A DNA stretch of 64,000 bases from positions 944,264-1,008,263 of the forward strand of contig NZ_KB891575.1 in NCBI RefSeq assembly GCF_000373485.1, given 5' to 3'. The notes under the pieces are model-generated. The model had not been told where the DNA came from, searched no databases, and saw only the letters and a program-made list of their open reading frames with translations. Numbering within the stretch: the stretch's first letter is position 1; every line of letters starts with the position of its first letter. The translations under genes and the position numbers were made by a program. This DNA is from Dasania marina DSM 21967 (lineage in GTDB: Bacteria > Pseudomonadota > Gammaproteobacteria > Pseudomonadales > Dasaniaceae). Of the stretch, positions 14,877 through 24,612 are shown one piece after another.

Positions 14877-14925
14877 GGTTAATTCCTTACAATACTGGGT
14901 AAAACTACGTTAATAGGGGGCAGCC

Positions 14926-15930
14926 CTAGGGCTTAATAAATTCTCTAATTTGTACGCGAAAGCCATTGAGTTGCGTGAGGTACACACTCTGGCCTTCGAT
15001 TAAGCCGGCGCTTTCGGCCCAGTTACTTAAATCTTCGGGTTCAAAACCCAACCACAAATCACCACAGGATTGCTGTGCCCACAATTGATCGTGACTGCAC
15101 AGGTCGGTGATGAATAAACGGCCTTGGCTGTTCAACAGCTGCGCCAAGTCGCTATACATAGCGGCGGGTGAGGGCACGTGATGCAACACCATGTTCACCA
15201 CTATGCTATCGACAGCAATATTCTTTAAGGCGGGGTGTTTGCTGTCGCCGTGGATAAATTCAATATTGTTTAAGGCTTGTTGTTGCGCAAAGGCTTGCGC
15301 TTTGCTCAGCATTTGCTCGGAGTTATCCAGCGCGTAAACGGTAGTAAAGTGTGGCGCTAGCTCCGCTAAAAAAGCGCCTTCGCCGGGGCCTACTTCTAAA
15401 ACATTGCCGGCGCTGTTGCCATTGCTCAAGACCAGGCTGGCGGTATGGCTGCCGTATAATTCGTAGGCGGCAATTTGTTCTTGTTGCTTATTAAAGCTGT
15501 CAGCATGGCGATTGAAAAAATCACGGGAGCGTTGCGCGCGGCTGTTTTGTATCGCTAGTAGGCGTTGTTCCACTTCGGGGCTAAGGCTGAGCTGATCGGC
15601 GGCGTTAAAAATGCTGCGCTGCAAGCTGTCTAGCTGGTGATCGCTGGCGTGCTGGGCGCGACGGTAAAAAATGGTATTGCCTTCGCGGCGGGTAATTAAC
15701 AAGCCCGCAGTCGCTAATAGTTTTAAATGATGGCTAAGCCCTGATTGCTTGTAGTCCAGTATGGTGCACAGCTCTAACACCGCAAACGAGTCGCGGCTCA
15801 GTACCCGCAAAATATCCAGCCGCAGGTGATCGGCGCTGGCTTTGCACAGGGCCAGCAGGGTTTGCGCATAGGCTAGTGCTTGCTCTTGCGTGCTGCTGTG
15901 GTCAACTAATGGGGCTGTTTGAGTGTTCAT
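14926..15930 (-). CDS. sahR: SahR-type ArsR regulator fused to a SAM-methyltransferase domain
   Basis: A 334-residue fusion. Residues 20-115 form an ArsR winged helix (LRLDILRVLSRDSFAVLELC, then YKQSGLSHHLKLL as recognition helix and a wing with RREGNTIFYRR). Residues 140-330 are a class I methyltransferase fold (VLEVGPGEGAFLAEL as SAM/SAH site, YALDNSEQML). This architecture and the position upstream of metK-ahcY-metF match SahR, a proteobacterial repressor of the SAM cycle that senses S-adenosylhomocysteine. The methyltransferase-like domain probably serves as ligand sensor; whether it retains catalysis cannot be told. A near-perfect palindrome lies 27 bp upstream of the start codon, consistent with autoregulation. 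Confidence 0.85.
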   Translation of the reverse strand: MNTQTAPLVDHSSTQEQALAYAQTLLALCKASADHLRLDILRVLSRDSFAVLELCTILDYKQSGLSHHLKLLATAGLLITRREGNTIFYRRAQHASDHQLDSLQRSIFNAADQLSLSPEVEQRLLAIQNSRAQRSRDFFNRHADSFNKQQEQIAAYELYGSHTASLVLSNGNSAGNVLEVGPGEGAFLAELAPHFTTVYALDNSEQMLSKAQAFAQQQALNNIEFIHGDSKHPALKNIAVDSIVVNMVLHHVPSPAAMYSDLAQLLNSQGRLFITDLCSHDQLWAQQSCGDLWLGFEPEDLSNWAESAGLIEGQSVYLTQLNGFRVQIREFIKP

Positions 15931-15956
15931 AGGCGCGCAGTCTAACAGCTGTTTTT

Positions 15957-15984
15957 ATCTATATCAAAATATTTCGATATAGAT
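15957..15984. promoter_or_regulatory. 28-bp near-perfect palindrome, candidate SahR operator
   Basis: ATCTATATC and GATATAGAT flank an AAATATTT-containing centre; 13 of 14 symmetric base pairs match. It sits between divergent sahR and tkt, nearer sahR, overlapping AT-rich sequence that could form the sahR promoter. ArsR-family dimers bind AT-rich imperfect palindromes of this size. Assignment to SahR is inference from position. Confidence 0.7.
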
Positions 15985-16129
15985 TTTTAGTGGGTTGCTG
16001 GTGCTAGACTAGGGAATTCGATTAAAAAGCACTATTTTTAGTCAGCAAATGCGCTCTGGGCATTGCTGTATAGTCGTGGGTGGGAGAAAATAGCCGGCTT
16101 TCAAAATGACCTTCTTGGAGTTCCAATCA

Positions 16130-18133
16130 ATGCCGTCACGTAGCGAATTAGCTAACGCCATCCGCGCACTCAGTATGGATGCTGTGCAGCAAGCCAAATC
16201 CGGCCATCCGGGAGCCCCTATGGGCATGGCTGATATAGCCGAAGTTCTGTGGAACGACTTCCTACAGCACAACCCTGCCAACCCAAACTGGCCTGATCGC
16301 GACCGCTTTGTGCTATCTAATGGCCATGGCTCCATGTTGATTTACTCGCTACTACACCTCAGCGGCTATGATCTCCCCATAGAAGAACTGAAAAATTTCC
16401 GCCAATTACACTCCAAAACCCCGGGCCACCCCGAATACGGTTATGCCCCCGGTATAGAAACCACCACCGGCCCTCTGGGTCAGGGCCTTACCAATGCTGT
16501 GGGCATGGCGGTTGCCGAGAAGGCGTTAGCGGCGCAATTTAATCGCCCCGGCCACAATGTGGTCGATCACCACACTTATGTGTTCTTAGGTGATGGCTGT
16601 TTGATGGAGGGCATTTCTCACGAAGCCAGTTCATTAGCCGGTACTTTAGGCCTAGGCAAGCTGATTGCGTTTTATGACGACAACGGCATCTCTATAGATG
16701 GTGAAGTAGAAGGTTGGTTTACCGACGATACCCCCAAGCGCTTTGAAGCTTATGGCTGGCATGTAGTACCTGCGGTCAACGGCCACGACAGCACCGCGAT
16801 TAAGATGGCGATAGAAGAGGCCCACGCTTCTGATAAACCTACTTTGATTTGCTGCAAAACCATTATTGGTAAAGGCTCGCCGAATAAAGAAGGCAAAGAA
16901 GATTGCCACGGTGCGCCGCTAGGTGATGATGAAATTGCGCTAGTACGCGAGACCTTAGGCTGGACCCACGCGCCCTTTGAGATCCCCGCTGATATCTACC
17001 AGGGTTGGAACGGCAAAGAGCAAGGCCAAGCCCTAGAAAGTGATTGGGATAAGCGCTTCGAAGCCTATGCAGAAGCCCATCCTGAACTGGCCATAGAGCT
17101 AGCTAGGCGCCTCAGTGGCGACCTGCCTGAAGACTTTAGCGCCCAAGCCGATGCCTACATCAAACAATTACAGGCCGATGGCGCCACTATTGCCTCGCGC
17201 AAAGCTTCACAAAATACTCTTAATGCCTACGGCCCCTTGTTGCCTGAGCTATTAGGTGGCTCTGCCGATTTGGCGGGCTCTAACTTAACCCTGTGGAATG
17301 ACTCTAAAGGCATCACTGCTGACGACGCCTCGGGTAACTACTTGTTTTACGGCGTGCGCGAGTTTGCCATGTCAGCGATGATGAACGGCATCGCCTTACA
17401 CGGTGGTTTTATCCCCTACGGTGCAACCTTCCTGATGTTTATGGAATACGCTCGCAATGCCGTTCGCATGGCCTCGTTAATGAAGCTACGCAGCATTTTT
17501 GTCTATACCCACGATTCTATAGGCTTGGGTGAAGATGGCCCTACCCACCAGCCGGTAGAGCAATTAACGGCCCTGCGCGCCACCCCGAATCTGGATACTT
17601 GGCGCCCCTGTGATGCGGTAGAGTCAGCGGTTAGCTGGAAGGCCGCGCTAGAGCGCCGCGATGGCCCCGCTGCTCTGGTTTTCTCCCGTCAAAACCTAGA
17701 GCACCAAACTCGTACTGATGAGCAAGTGGCGAATATTGCCAAAGGTGGTTACATCTTAAGTGATTGCGATGGCGAGCCCGATGCCATCTTGATTGCTACC
17801 GGCTCGGAAGTGGGCTTAGTGATGGCTGCCAAAGCTGCCTTGGCTAGTAAAGAGGCGGGTAAAAACATCCGCGTCGTTTCTATGCCTTCTACCTCAGTAT
17901 TCGACAGACAAGATGCCGCATACCGCGAAAGCGTATTACCTAGTAATGTCTTAGCCCGTGTGGCGGTGGAAGCTTTGCACCGTGATTTTTGGTACAAATA
18001 CGTGGGCTTAGATGGCCGCATCGTAGGCATGGATAGTTTTGGCGAGTCAGCCCCTGCGGCTGACTTAATGAAGCACTTTGGTTTTACCGTTGAAAACGTT
18101 GTTGAAGCGATCAACGATTGTATAGCTGAGTAA
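16130..18133 (+). CDS. tkt: Transketolase
   Basis: A 667-residue thiamine-diphosphate enzyme very similar throughout to E. coli TktA. Motifs include [17 protein letters not shown], the ThDP motif [12 protein letters not shown], and [14 protein letters not shown]. It interconverts pentose-phosphate and glycolytic sugars and supplies erythrose-4-phosphate, the substrate of the next gene product Epd. I chose ATG 16130 ([18 protein letters not shown]) rather than an in-frame ATG 24 bp upstream, because GGAG at 16117-16120 is correctly spaced and the protein then starts like known transketolases. epd follows after 5 bp. Confidence 0.97.
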   Translation: MPSRSELANAIRALSMDAVQQAKSGHPGAPMGMADIAEVLWNDFLQHNPANPNWPDRDRFVLSNGHGSMLIYSLLHLSGYDLPIEELKNFRQLHSKTPGHPEYGYAPGIETTTGPLGQGLTNAVGMAVAEKALAAQFNRPGHNVVDHHTYVFLGDGCLMEGISHEASSLAGTLGLGKLIAFYDDNGISIDGEVEGWFTDDTPKRFEAYGWHVVPAVNGHDSTAIKMAIEEAHASDKPTLICCKTIIGKGSPNKEGKEDCHGAPLGDDEIALVRETLGWTHAPFEIPADIYQGWNGKEQGQALESDWDKRFEAYAEAHPELAIELARRLSGDLPEDFSAQADAYIKQLQADGATIASRKASQNTLNAYGPLLPELLGGSADLAGSNLTLWNDSKGITADDASGNYLFYGVREFAMSAMMNGIALHGGFIPYGATFLMFMEYARNAVRMASLMKLRSIFVYTHDSIGLGEDGPTHQPVEQLTALRATPNLDTWRPCDAVESAVSWKAALERRDGPAALVFSRQNLEHQTRTDEQVANIAKGGYILSDCDGEPDAILIATGSEVGLVMAAKAALASKEAGKNIRVVSMPSTSVFDRQDAAYRESVLPSNVLARVAVEALHRDFWYKYVGLDGRIVGMDSFGESAPAADLMKHFGFTVENVVEAINDCIAE

Positions 18134-18138
18134 ACACC

Positions 18139-19146
18139 ATGATACGCTTGGCAATTAATGGTTATGGCCGCGTAGGGCGCTGCGTATTGCGCGCCCTTTA
18201 TGAGGGTGGCTACCGCGAGCATATGCAAGTGGTGGCCATTAATGAGCCGGCCGACCTGCCCACCATAGTGCACCTCACCAAATACGACAGCACCCACGGC
18301 CGCTTTAAGGCCGAAGTGAGTAGCAGTGACGGTGCGCTGCTGGTGAATGGCGATAGCATAGCGATTAGCCATCACCGATCCCTCAGCGACTTGCCCTGGC
18401 GGCAACATCAGGTTGATTTGGTGTTGGAATGCAGCGGCCGCTTTGATAGCCAAGCCGATTTGCAGCAGCATTTGGCTCAGGGCGCGAAGCGGGTATTACT
18501 CTCTCAGCCCGGTGAGGCCGATATTAATGCCTTGGTGTATGGGGTCAATCATCAGCAGCTCAGTGTCAGCGACACTATAGCTTCGGCGGCTTCTTGCACC
18601 AGTAACTGCATAGTGCCGGTCATCGATATTTTGCATCAGGCTTTCACCATAGAGTCTGGTGGCATTACCACCATACACTCGGTGATGAACGACCAGCCCG
18701 TGCTGGATGGCTATCACCATACCGACTTGCGCAAAACCCGCGCTTCCAGCCAGTCTATTATCCCTGTGGATACGGGCTTGGCTCAAGGCATCGATAGGTT
18801 GCTGCCCTGTGTTAGCGGCCGTTTTACTGCCAGAGCTTTGCGGGTACCTACTACCAATGTGTCGGCGATGGACTTATCGATTATCGTCAAACAGACTGCT
18901 ACTAGTGCTGAGGTTAATGAGCGCTTACAAGCGGCGTCCGAGCAGCAACTCAAGGGCATAATAGGTATTAGCCATGAGCCGCTGGCCTCCTGTGACTTTA
19001 ACCACGATACCCGCTCGGGCGTGGTAGACGCAGCACAAACGCGGGTTAATGGCCGCTTGGTTAATGTGTTGGTGTGGTTTGATAACGAATGGGCCTATGC
19101 TAACCGCATGCTGGATATCAGCCAGTACTGGTATCAGCAGCAGTAA
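18139..19146 (+). CDS. epd: Epd, D-erythrose-4-phosphate dehydrogenase
   Basis: A 335-residue member of the GAPDH family. The NAD-binding start is INGYGRVGRCVLRAL and the catalytic Cys153 lies in SAASCTSNCIVP. It resembles E. coli Epd more than GapA (for example KYDSTHGRF, TTIHSVMNDQPV, TRASSQSIIPVDT). Epd oxidises erythrose-4-phosphate to 4-phosphoerythronate on the route to pyridoxal phosphate. The tkt-epd-pgk-fba order is that of Pseudomonas and similar to E. coli epd-pgk-fbaA. A GAPDH role cannot be ruled out by sequence alone. Confidence 0.88.
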   Translation: MIRLAINGYGRVGRCVLRALYEGGYREHMQVVAINEPADLPTIVHLTKYDSTHGRFKAEVSSSDGALLVNGDSIAISHHRSLSDLPWRQHQVDLVLECSGRFDSQADLQQHLAQGAKRVLLSQPGEADINALVYGVNHQQLSVSDTIASAASCTSNCIVPVIDILHQAFTIESGGITTIHSVMNDQPVLDGYHHTDLRKTRASSQSIIPVDTGLAQGIDRLLPCVSGRFTARALRVPTTNVSAMDLSIIVKQTATSAEVNERLQAASEQQLKGIIGISHEPLASCDFNHDTRSGVVDAAQTRVNGRLVNVLVWFDNEWAYANRMLDISQYWYQQQ

Positions 19147-19199
19147 AATAACGATATAGCCTTAATAATGATAACGGATAGCAGTCAAAGGAACTCTCA

Positions 19200-20357
19200 A
19201 TGAGCGTCATTAAAATGGCCGACCTGGCCTTAGCCGGCAAACGTGTATTAATCCGTGAAGATTTAAACGTGCCCATTAGCGCAGGCAAGGTCAACAGCGA
19301 TGCCCGCATACGCGCCGCGTTACCCACCATTGAGTTAGCCCTGAAGGCAGGTGCTAAAGTTATCGTGATGTCACACCTAGGCCGTCCCACCGAAGGCCAG
19401 TATGAAAGCCAATATTCACTAGCACCCGTAGCCGAGCATTTGGGTGGCCTGCTAAACCGCAAGGTGCCGCTTATTAGCGATTGGCGCGCAGGCGTAGAGC
19501 TGGCCGATGGTGAGCTGGCCTTATTAGAAAACGTGCGCTTTAACGAGGGCGAAAAAGCCGACGACGAAGCGCTAGCCAAAGCCTATGCCAGCCTCTGCGA
19601 TGTATTTGTGATGGACGCCTTTGGCACCGCCCACCGCGCCCAAGCGTCTACCCACGGTGTGGCCAAATTTGCCCCGGTGGCCTGCGCTGGGCCTTTATTG
19701 GCTGGTGAGTTAGATGCCTTGGCCAAAGTTATGGCTAACCCTGCTAGGCCTTTAGTGGCGATAGTAGGCGGCTCAAAAGTTTCAACTAAGCTTAGCGTGT
19801 TAGAAACTTTATCGGAGGTGGCCGATCAGTTAATCGTGGGTGGTGGCATAGCCAATACCTTCTTGGCGGCCAGCGGCAAGCCAGTGGGTAAGTCCTTGTG
19901 TGAGCACGACTTAATCCCCGTAGCGCAAGCATTGATGGCCAAAACCACCATACCGGTACCTAGAGATGTAGTGACTAGCAAAGAGTGGGGCGGTGCCGCC
20001 GAGTTAAAAAATGCCGACGAGGTGCAAGCCGACGACAGTATTTTTGATATAGGCCCGCAAGCTTCAGCCGAAATAGCCGAGATCTTAAGCAAGGCCAAAA
20101 CTATCTTATGGAATGGTCCGGTAGGGGTTTTTGAGTTTGACCAATTCGGCGCTGGCACCCAAGCTTTAAGCGAGGCCATAGCCAACAGTGAGGGCTTTTC
20201 GGTAGCCGGTGGTGGTGATACCTTAGCCGCCATAGACAAATACAATATCGCCGATAAAGTATCGTATATCTCTACCGGCGGCGGCGCGTTTTTAGAATAT
20301 GTAGAAGGGAAGGTATTACCCGCGGTGGCTATGCTGGAGCAGCGGGCGAAAGGGTAA
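19200..20357 (+). CDS. pgk: Phosphoglycerate kinase
   Basis: A 385-residue monomeric kinase of usual bacterial length that interconverts 1,3-bisphosphoglycerate and 3-phosphoglycerate with ATP. Motifs are REDLNVPI at the N-terminus, [31 protein letters not shown] and GGGDTLAAI for the nucleotide site. It lies 53 bp after epd and is followed by a repeat-rich spacer of about 250 bp before fba. Confidence 0.97.
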   Translation: MSVIKMADLALAGKRVLIREDLNVPISAGKVNSDARIRAALPTIELALKAGAKVIVMSHLGRPTEGQYESQYSLAPVAEHLGGLLNRKVPLISDWRAGVELADGELALLENVRFNEGEKADDEALAKAYASLCDVFVMDAFGTAHRAQASTHGVAKFAPVACAGPLLAGELDALAKVMANPARPLVAIVGGSKVSTKLSVLETLSEVADQLIVGGGIANTFLAASGKPVGKSLCEHDLIPVAQALMAKTTIPVPRDVVTSKEWGGAAELKNADEVQADDSIFDIGPQASAEIAEILSKAKTILWNGPVGVFEFDQFGAGTQALSEAIANSEGFSVAGGGDTLAAIDKYNIADKVSYISTGGGAFLEYVEGKVLPAVAMLEQRAKG

Positions 20358-20362
20358 AAAGC

Positions 20363-20397
20363 TAGCTGTAAGTGGCAAGCTGCAAGGGGTAAGCAAA
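20363..20397. repeat. Degenerate AAG-heptad tract after pgk
   Basis: TAGCTGT, AAGTGGC, AAGCTGC, AAGGGGT and AAGC follow each other in strict 7-bp phase, directly after the pgk stop codon. This is a decayed member of the heptad family. Confidence 0.7.
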
Positions 20398-20423
20398 ACA
20401 TTGTGGTAGCTGGTGTGAATATG

Positions 20424-20493
20424 TGGATACCGAATCGAGTTCGGTATGACGAAAGAAAACTACACCGTCATACCGGCCTTGCGCCGGTATCCA
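20424..20493. repeat. REPIN/MITE-like inverted element between pgk and fba
   Basis: The left hairpin (TGGATACCG ... CGGTATGACG) and the right hairpin (CGTCATACCGG ... CCGGTATCCA) are inverted copies of each other around a 14-base centre, so the whole 70-bp unit is a nested palindrome. Sequences related to CGTCATACCGG...CCGGTATCCA are common dispersed repeats in many proteobacterial genomes. There is no coding capacity. Confidence 0.75.
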
Positions 20494-20494
20494 T

Positions 20495-20516
20495 AGCCGT
20501 TAAAAGCTTAACGGCT
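20495..20516. other. 9-bp stem hairpin upstream of fba
   Basis: AGCCGTTAA and TTAACGGCT flank an AAGC tetraloop, directly after the REPIN-like element and about 90 bp before fba. No T-run follows. It could be an end piece of the mobile repeat or an RNA-processing site. Confidence 0.5.
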
Positions 20517-20604
20517 TGAAAAACAAAATACAGCCGCGTTACGCATAGCGCTGCGATAAAGACAGAAATATTTAAAACTTAGGTCAATTATAAAGGAAAC
20601 TATC

Positions 20605-21669
20605 ATGGCACTTATCAGCATGCGTCAAATGTTGGATCACGCCGCCGAGCACGGTTATGGCGTGCCTGCATTCAACGTTAATAACTTAGAGCAAACACGC
20701 GCCATTATGGAAGCAGCCCGTGCTACCAACAGCCCCGTGATTATGCAGGCCTCTGCGGGTGCTCGTAAGTACGCCGGTGCGCCGTTTTTGCGTCACATGA
20801 TATTGGCGGCCATAGAAGAGTTTCCTGAGATTCCGGTGGTTATGCATCAGGATCACGGCACCAGCCCAGCCATTTGTCAGCGTTCTATTCAATTAGGTTT
20901 TTCATCAGTCATGATGGACGGCTCTTTAGAGGCCGATGGTAAAACCCCTGCTAGCTATCAATACAATGTTGATGTGACTAAGCAAACTGTGGCCATGGCT
21001 CACGCCTGTGGTGTGTCGGTAGAAGGTGAGTTAGGTTGCTTGGGTTCATTAGAAACCGGCGAAGCCGGTGAAGAAGATGGCGTCGGTGCCGTGGGTAAAT
21101 TAAGCCACGATCAAATGCTTACTGATCCTGAAGAAGCTGCTGACTTTGTTAAGCAAACCAATGTTGATGCCTTGGCCATAGCCTGTGGTACCTCGCACGG
21201 GGCTTACAAATTTACCCGACCACCTACTGGCGATATTTTAGATATAGCTCGTATCAAGGCCATACACGCGCGTATACCCAACACCCACTTGGTGATGCAC
21301 GGTTCTTCCTCAGTGCCGCAAGACTGGTTGGCGATTATCAATGAATTTGGTGGTGCCATCCCCGAAACGTACGGTGTGCCGGTAGAGCAAATCTGCGAAG
21401 GCATTAAGCACGGTGTGCGTAAGGTGAATATAGATACCGATTTACGCTTGGCTTCTACTGGCGCGATACGTCGCTATATGGCGGAAAACCCTGCCGAGTT
21501 TGATCCCCGTAAATACCTACAGCAAACCATCAACGCCATGCGCGATATCGTGCAAGCGCGTTTTGAGGCCTTTGGTACAGCGGGTAACGCCAGCAAGATT
21601 AAGCCTGTGTCTTTAGAGGCTATGTTCCAGCGTTATGAAGCTGGCGAGTTAGATGCAAAAGTAAACTAA
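20605..21669 (+). CDS. fba: Class II fructose-bisphosphate aldolase
   Basis: A 354-residue zinc-dependent class II aldolase of the Calvin-cycle subtype found in pseudomonads. Zn ligands and active-site motifs are visible: [36 protein letters not shown] and [10 protein letters not shown]. It cleaves fructose-1,6-bisphosphate to DHAP and glyceraldehyde-3-phosphate, or catalyses the reverse in gluconeogenesis. A ribosome-binding site AAAGGAAA precedes ATG 20605. A terminator follows. Confidence 0.96.
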   Translation: MALISMRQMLDHAAEHGYGVPAFNVNNLEQTRAIMEAARATNSPVIMQASAGARKYAGAPFLRHMILAAIEEFPEIPVVMHQDHGTSPAICQRSIQLGFSSVMMDGSLEADGKTPASYQYNVDVTKQTVAMAHACGVSVEGELGCLGSLETGEAGEEDGVGAVGKLSHDQMLTDPEEAADFVKQTNVDALAIACGTSHGAYKFTRPPTGDILDIARIKAIHARIPNTHLVMHGSSSVPQDWLAIINEFGGAIPETYGVPVEQICEGIKHGVRKVNIDTDLRLASTGAIRRYMAENPAEFDPRKYLQQTINAMRDIVQARFEAFGTAGNASKIKPVSLEAMFQRYEAGELDAKVN

Positions 21670-21687
21670 GCGTAAAAATAGCGTAGT

Positions 21688-21714
21688 AAGGCGGCCTTAG
21701 TGCCGCCTTTTTTT
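21688..21714 (+). terminator. Rho-independent terminator of fba
   Basis: AAGGCGGC and GCCGCCTT arms flank a 6-base loop and run into a tract of seven T. It ends the glycolytic cluster and faces the convergent c-di-GMP gene. Confidence 0.88.
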
Positions 21715-21736
21715 GTCTAGATAAAAGTGTATGGGG

Positions 21737-23506
21737 TTACAGTGGTACGCAGGCTTCGCCCTGCGGTCGGCGGCGGCGAGAAATAAAAATGCCACTGTCA
21801 CTGCGCTTGGCCTGTTTTTTAGCTTCTCCTGCTAGGGCCGCGACATCGTGATGGGATTTACAATCGTGTATATCGGGTTGGGCTAGGCCTATGGCTAAAG
21901 TTAGCAGTCCGAAAAATTGTTTTTTGCCCTGCCTGTCAATCTGCCATAGCCCTTGTTTCTCTAGCACTTCTGGGCTGTAAAAGCGTTTCACCTGTTGCTC
22001 AAAGTCACGCTTAATGATTTCGCATTGCTGCAGCCAGTCGCTGCGTTCAAAGGTGGCAATAAAGTCGTCACCGCCTATATGGCCAATAAAATCATCGGCA
22101 CTGATAAGCATTTTTTTAAGTATATCGGACAGCAGCTGCAATACCTGGTCGCCCATGTTATAGCCATAATAATCATTAAAGGCTTTAAAATTGTTTAAAT
22201 CAAAATAGGCTATGGTGAAGGGGCTTTGTTGTTGTAGTAATTTATCCACATGTTCGTAGATGGGTACATTACCTGGCAGTTGGCTTAAAGGGTTGGCGTA
22301 ACGGGCATAGCGAATTTGCTGCTCGGTAATTTTTTGTAGCAAGGTGCTGGTTTTGCCTATGCCGTAATAGGCGCTATTGTTGGTGATAATAAAATCTTGC
22401 TGCAGGTTGTCGCTTTGGCTGGTGGTGAGTTTACGGCTGACTTCTTCTAAAGAGGTGTTAAGGTCCACTATCACAGCTTGCTTACTCATAAAACTTAGCA
22501 CTGATTTGTGGCCGTAGAGTTCACGGCTGTAGCGGCCGGTCATTAACTCTAAAACAGCTTGGCGCTCGATCAGCCCCAGCGGGCTGTCGCCTTCGGTAAC
22601 GGGTAAGCAGCGTAGGCCTTTGTTGCTGTGAAATAAATCTATGACGCGGTTGAGCGACCAGTTTTTATGTATGGCTGGGTAGCTTAGCGATAAGTCGGCT
22701 ACGGTCTGCGATAGGCAGATAATGCTTTGATGATTGTTGATCGATAGCAGTTTGTCTTGTATGGAGTGAAAATTGGCGGGTATGGCTTTAGGCCTGCCCA
22801 AATAATAACCTTGGCCAAATTGAATTTTTAAGGCGTGCACTACCGCTAGCTCTTCAGCGGTTTCTATGCCTTCGGCGATAACTTTGCAGTCCAGCTCCTT
22901 GGCTATTTCTTGTATAGAGCGTACAAACTCGCGCTTTACAGGGTCTTCGTTGATGTTTTCTATAAAGTGCCTATCAATTTTGACATAGTCAGGGCGCAGC
23001 TCTGACCAGGCTTTTAAGCCGGCGTAACCGGCGCCTAAGTCGTCTATGGCGACTTGAAAGCCTTTGTCGCGAAAGTGGTCAAAGGAGCGCTTTAATAAAT
23101 CATAATCATCTAAAGGGTATTGTTCGGAAAGTTCTATAACAATATTTTTAGCGGGTATACTATATTGTGACAATATCCAGTCGGTCATGCCGTGTTCATA
23201 GCCTGCCTCGGCTAAACTAATAGGGCTAACATTGATAAACAGCTTGCCATCAGCTTCATACTGGCTAAAGCGCTTACAAGCGGCATCGCGGCAGGCAAAC
23301 TCCAGCTTGGAGAGGTTGCCCGATTTACTGGCGGTGTCGAATAGCTGCAGTGGGTTGTGCAAAGGGCTGTTAGCCGGGCCGCGGGTTAGCGCTTCATAGC
23401 CGTGTAGCTTGGCCTGACGCAGGTTGACTATGGGTTGAAACACGGCGGTTAATAAATTGTGCTTAATAATCTGTAACAGTTCGTCAGTATAAGCTATGGG
23501 CGACAT
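21737..23506 (-). CDS. EAL-CBS-GGDEF c-di-GMP protein
   Basis: A 589-residue cytoplasmic protein with no membrane segment. An N-terminal EAL phosphodiesterase domain (about 10-250) keeps its motifs: YEALTR, INVSP, IELSE, DDLGAGYAG, KIDR, AEGIET, QGYYLGRP. A pair of CBS-like repeats (about 265-400) is the probable nucleotide-binding regulatory unit. A C-terminal GGDEF domain (about 410-580) has the signature GGDDF. Both active sites look intact, so the protein could make or degrade c-di-GMP depending on the signal sensed by the CBS pair. It is convergent with fba and divergent from the hydrolase at 23656. Confidence 0.9.
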   Translation of the reverse strand: MSPIAYTDELLQIIKHNLLTAVFQPIVNLRQAKLHGYEALTRGPANSPLHNPLQLFDTASKSGNLSKLEFACRDAACKRFSQYEADGKLFINVSPISLAEAGYEHGMTDWILSQYSIPAKNIVIELSEQYPLDDYDLLKRSFDHFRDKGFQVAIDDLGAGYAGLKAWSELRPDYVKIDRHFIENINEDPVKREFVRSIQEIAKELDCKVIAEGIETAEELAVVHALKIQFGQGYYLGRPKAIPANFHSIQDKLLSINNHQSIICLSQTVADLSLSYPAIHKNWSLNRVIDLFHSNKGLRCLPVTEGDSPLGLIERQAVLELMTGRYSRELYGHKSVLSFMSKQAVIVDLNTSLEEVSRKLTTSQSDNLQQDFIITNNSAYYGIGKTSTLLQKITEQQIRYARYANPLSQLPGNVPIYEHVDKLLQQQSPFTIAYFDLNNFKAFNDYYGYNMGDQVLQLLSDILKKMLISADDFIGHIGGDDFIATFERSDWLQQCEIIKRDFEQQVKRFYSPEVLEKQGLWQIDRQGKKQFFGLLTLAIGLAQPDIHDCKSHHDVAALAGEAKKQAKRSDSGIFISRRRRPQGEACVPL

Positions 23507-23655
23507 ACATAAGTCCGAATGTAAAAGTCCTGGGTATCAGGGGCTGAATATAAAGTTTCGCGTTTTAATCATGCCGCTAAAGTGTAAAACAGAGATATGA
23601 CAGAAAAGTTGCAGTTTCATGAATCGCCATCTACAGGCGCAGAGGTATTAAACCC

Positions 23656-24612
23656 TTGAGCGAAAATACGTTAAATATCGATGAGCTACGGTCGGCGGTT
23701 ACTAATTTTGATAGTTTGCAATCGTCGCAATACCCACAAATTATTACAGACTACTTTCGCTATTACGGCATAGACTTTGAAAGTCAGTTTAGCGGCTTGC
23801 AGCATTTTTTTGGTGCTATAGATTGCGGCGCCTATCGTATCGCTAGCCATTACTTTTCCTTGGCCGGTAAGCCAGCAAGCAAGACTGTATTAATTGTGCA
23901 TGGTTATTATGATCATGTGGGCCTGTATAAGCACGCCATAGCGAATAGTTTGGCGCAGGGTTATAACGTGGTGGCTTTTGATTTACCCGGTCATGGCTTG
24001 TCCAGCGGCGAGCGCAGCTGCATAGTGCGCTTTGGTGAATACCAATTAGTGCTTAAAGCAATTATTGCCTACTTCGAAAAAATCAATATTCCCATCGCCG
24101 CGCTAATAGGGCAAAGCACTGGCGCAGCGATAGTCATGCAATACTTATTAGAGCATCCGCAACAAAATAGGGCTGCGGTAATGTTGGCGCCTTTATTGAA
24201 AATATATCAATGGCGCAGTAGTCGTTTGCTATACCGAATAGTTAAAAACTTTATCAAACGATTGCCGCGTCGCTTTGCTAATAATAGCCACGATAAAAAC
24301 TTTATTTATTTTTTAAAATACCAAGATCCACTGCAAAGTAAGCACACCCATTTAGGTTGGGTGGGGGCCTTGATAGAATGGGTGGAAGAGTTTAAATATT
24401 TTAAGGCGACAAAGCACAAGGTGTTAATTGTTCAGGGGCTGGATGACGGTACGGTCGATTGGCGTATTAATATACCGGCAATTAATAAAAAATTACCTTG
24501 TGCCAAAATAGGGTATATAGAAGGCGCTGGACATCAATTGGTTAATGAGACCGAAGTCATGCGTCAGCAAGTTTTTATTTTAATTAATCAATACTTAAGC
24601 GAACACAGTTAA
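23656..24612 (+). CDS. Alpha/beta hydrolase, monoacylglycerol-lipase-like (S33)
   Basis: A 318-residue serine hydrolase with the fold and motifs of lysophospholipase/monoacylglycerol lipases: oxyanion-hole region VHGYYDHVGLY, nucleophile elbow GQSTGA, acid in QGLDDGTVDW and His in GAGHQLVNE. The likely start is TTG 23656, with AGAGGT at 23641-23646 as ribosome-binding site; no better ATG is near. Its stop codon directly abuts the ATG of the next gene (24613), so the two are probably translated together. The substrate is unknown; a lipid ester is likely. Confidence 0.8.
   Translation: MSENTLNIDELRSAVTNFDSLQSSQYPQIITDYFRYYGIDFESQFSGLQHFFGAIDCGAYRIASHYFSLAGKPASKTVLIVHGYYDHVGLYKHAIANSLAQGYNVVAFDLPGHGLSSGERSCIVRFGEYQLVLKAIIAYFEKINIPIAALIGQSTGAAIVMQYLLEHPQQNRAAVMLAPLLKIYQWRSSRLLYRIVKNFIKRLPRRFANNSHDKNFIYFLKYQDPLQSKHTHLGWVGALIEWVEEFKYFKATKHKVLIVQGLDDGTVDWRINIPAINKKLPCAKIGYIEGAGHQLVNETEVMRQQVFILINQYLSEHS

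Noticed and set aside
16069..16074. TATAGT as tkt promoter -10
   Set aside because: No acceptable -35 is found at normal spacing, so I do not list it as a feature.
17749..18471. 240-codon minus-strand open frame over tkt and epd
   Set aside because: It runs antisense across two well-conserved genes and has no recognisable domain.
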